Source: Actinomycetota bacterium
Lineage (GTDB): Bacteria > Actinomycetota > Acidimicrobiia > Acidimicrobiales > CADCTF01
Reading direction: 5' to 3'
Assembly: GCA_019348305.1 (NCBI GenBank)
Contig: JAHWJQ010000098.1
Coordinates: 1 to 7,456 of the forward strand
DNA: 7,456 nucleotides
Shown: positions 4,952 to 7,456 of the stretch, piece after piece
Numbering within the stretch: the first letter of the stretch is position 1
How the letters are laid out: every line of letters begins with the position of its first letter
Program-made: the position numbers and the translations under genes
The notes under the pieces: model-generated
The model's input: only the letters and a program-made list of their open reading frames with translations
Told to the model about the DNA's origin: nothing
Database searches by the model: none

Positions 4952-7240
4952 TCAGCCCTCGTAGTCGCCGACGGCGGCCACCGCCGCCTGGCCGATGCTG
5001 ATCCCGCCGTCGTTGGGGGGCACGGCGCTGTGCACCAGCACGGCGAAGCCCCGCCGGCGCAGGCCATCTTCCACCACCTGGGTCAGCCGCGCGTTCTGAA
5101 AAACCCCTCCCGACAGCGCCACCGTGGCCAGCCCGTGCTCCTCGGCCAGCGAGGCGGCGAGGTCGGCGGTGGCCTCGCCCAGCGCCCGGTGGAAGCCGGC
5201 CGCCACCACCGGCGCGGCGGTACCCCGCCGCCGCTCCTCGACGACCCGGGCCACCAGCGCGCCAGGGTCGAGCACCGCCTGGCCCTCGGACCGGTCCACC
5301 TCCAGCGGCCCGTAGTCAGGGGCCTCCTCGAGCGCGATCGTGCGGGCGAGGGCCTCGAGCTCTATCGCTGCCTGGCCTTCGTAGCTCACCGTTCGGCGCA
5401 CACCCAACAGCGCGGAGGCGGCGTCGAACAGCCGCCCGGCGCTGGTGGTGAGCGGCGCGTGGGGGCCGCCCGAGTGGACCAGCCCCAGCACCGCCGGCCA
5501 CCGATCGTCGAGGTCGGCGCCGACCAGCGCCGCGTCGTCGGCGCCGAGCGCCTGCGATGCCCAGGCCACCGCCATGCGCCAGGGCTGTCGAATGGCCGCC
5601 GCGCCGCCGGGCAGCGGCACCGCCCGCAGGTGGCCGACCCGCTCGAAGCGGCTCAGGTCGGCGACGAGGAACTCACCCCCCCACAGCGTCCCGTCGAGCC
5701 CCAGGCCGAGGCCGTCGAAGGCCACCCCGAGCACCGGCCCGGCGAACTCGTGCTCGGCCAGGCAGGACGCCACGTGGGCGTGGTGGTGCTGCACCCCCAG
5801 GGTCGGCAGGTCGGCATCGAGCGCCCACTTCGTCGACAGGTACTCGGGGTGCAGGTCGTGGGCCACCACTTCCGGGGTCACGCCGTAGAGGTGGCAGAGG
5901 TGGTGGATGGCCTGGAAGAACGCGCTGGAGGTTGCCGGGTGCTCCAGGTCACCCAAGTGGTGGCTCGCCACCACCATCGTGTCCTTGGCCACCGCCACGG
6001 TGTTCTTGAGCTCGGCCCCCACTGCCAGTACATGGCGGCGGGCCTTGGTGAGAAGTGGGAGGGGCTCGGGGGCATAGCCCCGGGAGCGGCGCACCAGCTG
6101 CAAGCGCGCCGGGGTCCGGCGCAAGACCGTGTCGTCGCAGCGGATGTGAATGGCTCGGTCGTGGGTGAGGAGTGCGTCGACCAGCGGGCCCAGGCGCTCG
6201 AAGGCGTCGGAGTCGTCATGGGCGATGGGCTCGTCGCTGCGGTTGCCGCTCGTCATCACGAGCGGCCGGTCCACGCCTTCGAGCAGAAGGTGGTGCAGGG
6301 GCGAGTAGGGCAGGAGCAGGCCCAGCTCGGGCAGCCCGGGGGCCACGCCGGTGGCAAGGACCGCCTCAGGCCGGCGGGGGGCGAGCACGATCGGCCGCCG
6401 GGGCGACACGAGCGCCGCCTCAGTGGCGGCGTCCAGCAGGCACAGCTCCCTGGCCGCCGCTACGTCGGGGACCATGACGGCGAAGGGTTTTTCGTCTCGC
6501 GCCTTGCGCCGGCGCAGCTCGGCCACCGCTGCCTCGTTGGTGGCGTCGGTGGCCAGGTGGAAACCCCCGATGCCCTTCACGGCCACCACGCTCCCCTCCG
6601 CCAACAGCCGGGTCGCCCGTCGCAGGGCCTCGTCCCCTTCAGCCAGGCGCTCGCCGGCGCTGGTCCACAACAGCAGGCGGGGACCGCATGCGGGGCAGGC
6701 GTTGGGTTGGGCGTGGAAGCGGCGGTCGGCGGGGTCGTCGTACTCCCGCTGGCAGTCGGCGCACATGGTGAAGGCCGCCATCGTCGTGGCCGGCCGGTCG
6801 TAGGGCACCGATCGCACGATCGTGTAGCGGGGCCCGCAGTTGGTGCAGTTGGTGAAGGGGTAGCGGTAGCGGCGGTTTGTGGGATCGCGGATGTCGGCCA
6901 AGCACTCGGCGCAGGTGCCGGTGTCCACGCTGACAGGGACGGCGGCAGCCCCCTCCTCGGCGCTGGCCCGGATGACGAAGCCGACGTCACGCCCGGTTGG
7001 CGGCAGCTCCGTCGATTCGACGGCGTCGACCCGCGACAGTGGTGGAGGCGCTTGGGCCACCACCCGGCACAGCTCCGCCACCGCCGGCGCCGGCCCCTCG
7101 ACTTCGACCAAGACCCCCTGGTTGTCGTTGTAGACGTGCCCGCTCAGGCCCAGCGCGAGGGCGTGGCGGTAGACGAAGGGCCGGAATCCCACGCCCTGCA
7201 CGGTGCCCCTCACTCGAAGCCGGCGCCGTTGGACCGGCAC
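4952..7240 (-). CDS. hypF: Carbamoyltransferase HypF, [NiFe]-hydrogenase maturation
   Basis: Uses carbamoyl phosphate and ATP to build carbamoyl-adenylate and transfers the carbamoyl group to the C-terminal cysteine of HypE, the first step toward the CN ligands of the hydrogenase iron. At 762 aa it is full length and all domains are visible. The acylphosphatase domain (about 5-92) has G-x-V-Q-G-V-G-F-R20 and the catalytic-type N38. Two zinc-finger-like units follow: C110/C113/C132/C135 and C160/C163/C182/C185, each C-x2-C-x18-C-x2-C. A YrdC-like nucleotide-binding domain spans about 203-390 (K222-G-I-G-G-F-H-L, R-K-A-R-D-E-K-P-F). The Kae1-like domain has H485-H-H-A-H489, D509-G-x-G and W520-G-G-E, then S-G-G-V-F-Q-N and P-P-N-D-G-G-I near the end. 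The GTG start is 5 bp after hypE with no Shine-Dalgarno, so coupling is likely. It converges on the ABC permease gene with 4 bp between stops. Confidence 0.97.
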   Translation of the reverse strand: MPVQRRRLRVRGTVQGVGFRPFVYRHALALGLSGHVYNDNQGVLVEVEGPAPAVAELCRVVAQAPPPLSRVDAVESTELPPTGRDVGFVIRASAEEGAAAVPVSVDTGTCAECLADIRDPTNRRYRYPFTNCTNCGPRYTIVRSVPYDRPATTMAAFTMCADCQREYDDPADRRFHAQPNACPACGPRLLLWTSAGERLAEGDEALRRATRLLAEGSVVAVKGIGGFHLATDATNEAAVAELRRRKARDEKPFAVMVPDVAAARELCLLDAATEAALVSPRRPIVLAPRRPEAVLATGVAPGLPELGLLLPYSPLHHLLLEGVDRPLVMTSGNRSDEPIAHDDSDAFERLGPLVDALLTHDRAIHIRCDDTVLRRTPARLQLVRRSRGYAPEPLPLLTKARRHVLAVGAELKNTVAVAKDTMVVASHHLGDLEHPATSSAFFQAIHHLCHLYGVTPEVVAHDLHPEYLSTKWALDADLPTLGVQHHHAHVASCLAEHEFAGPVLGVAFDGLGLGLDGTLWGGEFLVADLSRFERVGHLRAVPLPGGAAAIRQPWRMAVAWASQALGADDAALVGADLDDRWPAVLGLVHSGGPHAPLTTSAGRLFDAASALLGVRRTVSYEGQAAIELEALARTIALEEAPDYGPLEVDRSEGQAVLDPGALVARVVEERRRGTAAPVVAAGFHRALGEATADLAASLAEEHGLATVALSGGVFQNARLTQVVEDGLRRRGFAVLVHSAVPPNDGGISIGQAAVAAVGDYEG

Positions 7241-7245
7241 GGCGG

Positions 7246-7456
7246 TCAGCAGATGCGGGGGAGCGGGTCGCCCACCAGCATGTCGACGATGCGGTTGCCG
7301 CCGAAGGCAGTCTGGAGCACCACCATTCCCGGAGGTTCGGCCAGCACCTCCCCGATCAGCTCGGCCCGCTTTCCGAGAGGATGGGCCCGTACGGCGGCCA
7401 GGGCCGCGTCCGCCTCCTCGGGGGCCACGATGGCCACGAGCTTGCCCTCGTTGGCG
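7246..7456 (-). CDS. hypE: HypE, hydrogenase maturation protein, C-terminal fragment (cut by window edge)
   Basis: The last 69 residues are visible; the gene begins beyond the right edge. The reading frame is open to the edge and starts A-N-E-G-K-L-V-A, the conserved lead into the C-terminal ATP-grasp-like part of HypE (PurM/AIR-synthase superfamily). It ends with T-A-F-G-G-N-R-I-V-D-M-L-V-G and the terminal P-R-I-C. That final cysteine is the residue that HypF carbamoylates and HypE then dehydrates with ATP to thiocyanate, so the active end is intact. A GTG at 7437 is internal, not the start. hypF follows after 5 bp, placing donor and acceptor proteins of the cyanide pathway in one transcript. 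hypA, B, C, D and the hydrogenase subunits are not in the window. Confidence 0.95.
   Translation of the reverse strand, partial: ANEGKLVAIVAPEEADAALAAVRAHPLGKRAELIGEVLAEPPGMVVLQTAFGGNRIVDMLVGDPLPRIC

Noticed and set aside
4251..4964. Plus-strand 237-aa open frame overlapping the permease
   Set aside because: Second-frame shadow: Gly/Arg/Pro-rich, no membrane helices, whereas the chosen frame has all permease features.
3069..5067. Long minus-strand open frames (375, 364 and 384 aa) opposite the importer genes
   Set aside because: They are Pro/Arg/Gln/His-rich shadow frames of the ATPase and permease genes, which have intact motifs on the plus strand.
5690..5720. HypF D-G-L-G instead of D-G-T-G in the Kae1-like domain as a lost catalytic residue
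   Set aside because: This position varies in known HypF proteins (E. coli has Ile), so it is not a defect.
5316..6990. Several open frames on both strands inside hypF
   Set aside because: hypF is full length with every domain and catalytic residue; these are by-products of GC-rich codon bias.
1..7456. tRNA, rRNA, CRISPR arrays, insertion sequences, attachment sites
   Set aside because: None was seen on either strand. The only clear repeats are the 30-bp tandem unit and the two inverted repeats already listed.

Overview
The window is high-GC DNA with strong G/C bias at third codon positions, frequent GTG starts, and tightly packed, overlapping genes. Gene content (type VII secretion-like small proteins, a glutamate-type RpiB, a P450-style ferredoxin, hypE/hypF) fits an actinobacterium (Actinomycetota). 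A lineage such as Acidimicrobiia is a guess that the sequence does not settle. There are no tRNAs, rRNAs, CRISPR arrays, transposases or phage genes, and no gene-free stretch over 300 bases.

Left part, minus strand (1717 down to 1): rpiB (ribose-5-phosphate isomerase B) is followed after 26 bp by three chained genes. These are a 100-aa EspC/WXG100-like protein with the only perfect Shine-Dalgarno of the group, an unrecognised 176-aa protein, and the start of a longer WXG-type protein that runs off the left edge. The last two junctions are a 7-bp gap and a TGATG overlap, so the three products are probably made together. The layout resembles a small type VII secretion substrate or toxin cassette whose effector domain would lie outside the window.

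Middle part, plus strand (1762 to 4947): a 78-aa [3Fe-4S]-type ferredoxin is divergent from rpiB. A 63-bp AT-richer gap with a perfect 9-9-9 inverted repeat follows, then a complete Ssu/Tau/Nrt-family ABC importer: lipoprotein substrate-binding protein, ATPase and permease, with overlapping junctions (4 bp and 11 bp). The importer genes carry odd internal DNA structure. There is a 30-bp tandem duplication at the end of the binding-protein gene, and a 49-base hairpin plus a G-rich tract inside an unusual N-terminal extension of the permease.

Right part, minus strand (7456 down to 4952): the C-terminus of HypE, with its terminal PRIC cysteine, is followed 5 bp later by a complete hypF. These two make and activate the carbamoyl/cyanide group of the [NiFe]-hydrogenase active site, so the organism probably encodes a [NiFe] hydrogenase elsewhere. 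hypF and the permease gene converge with only 4 bp between their stop codons.
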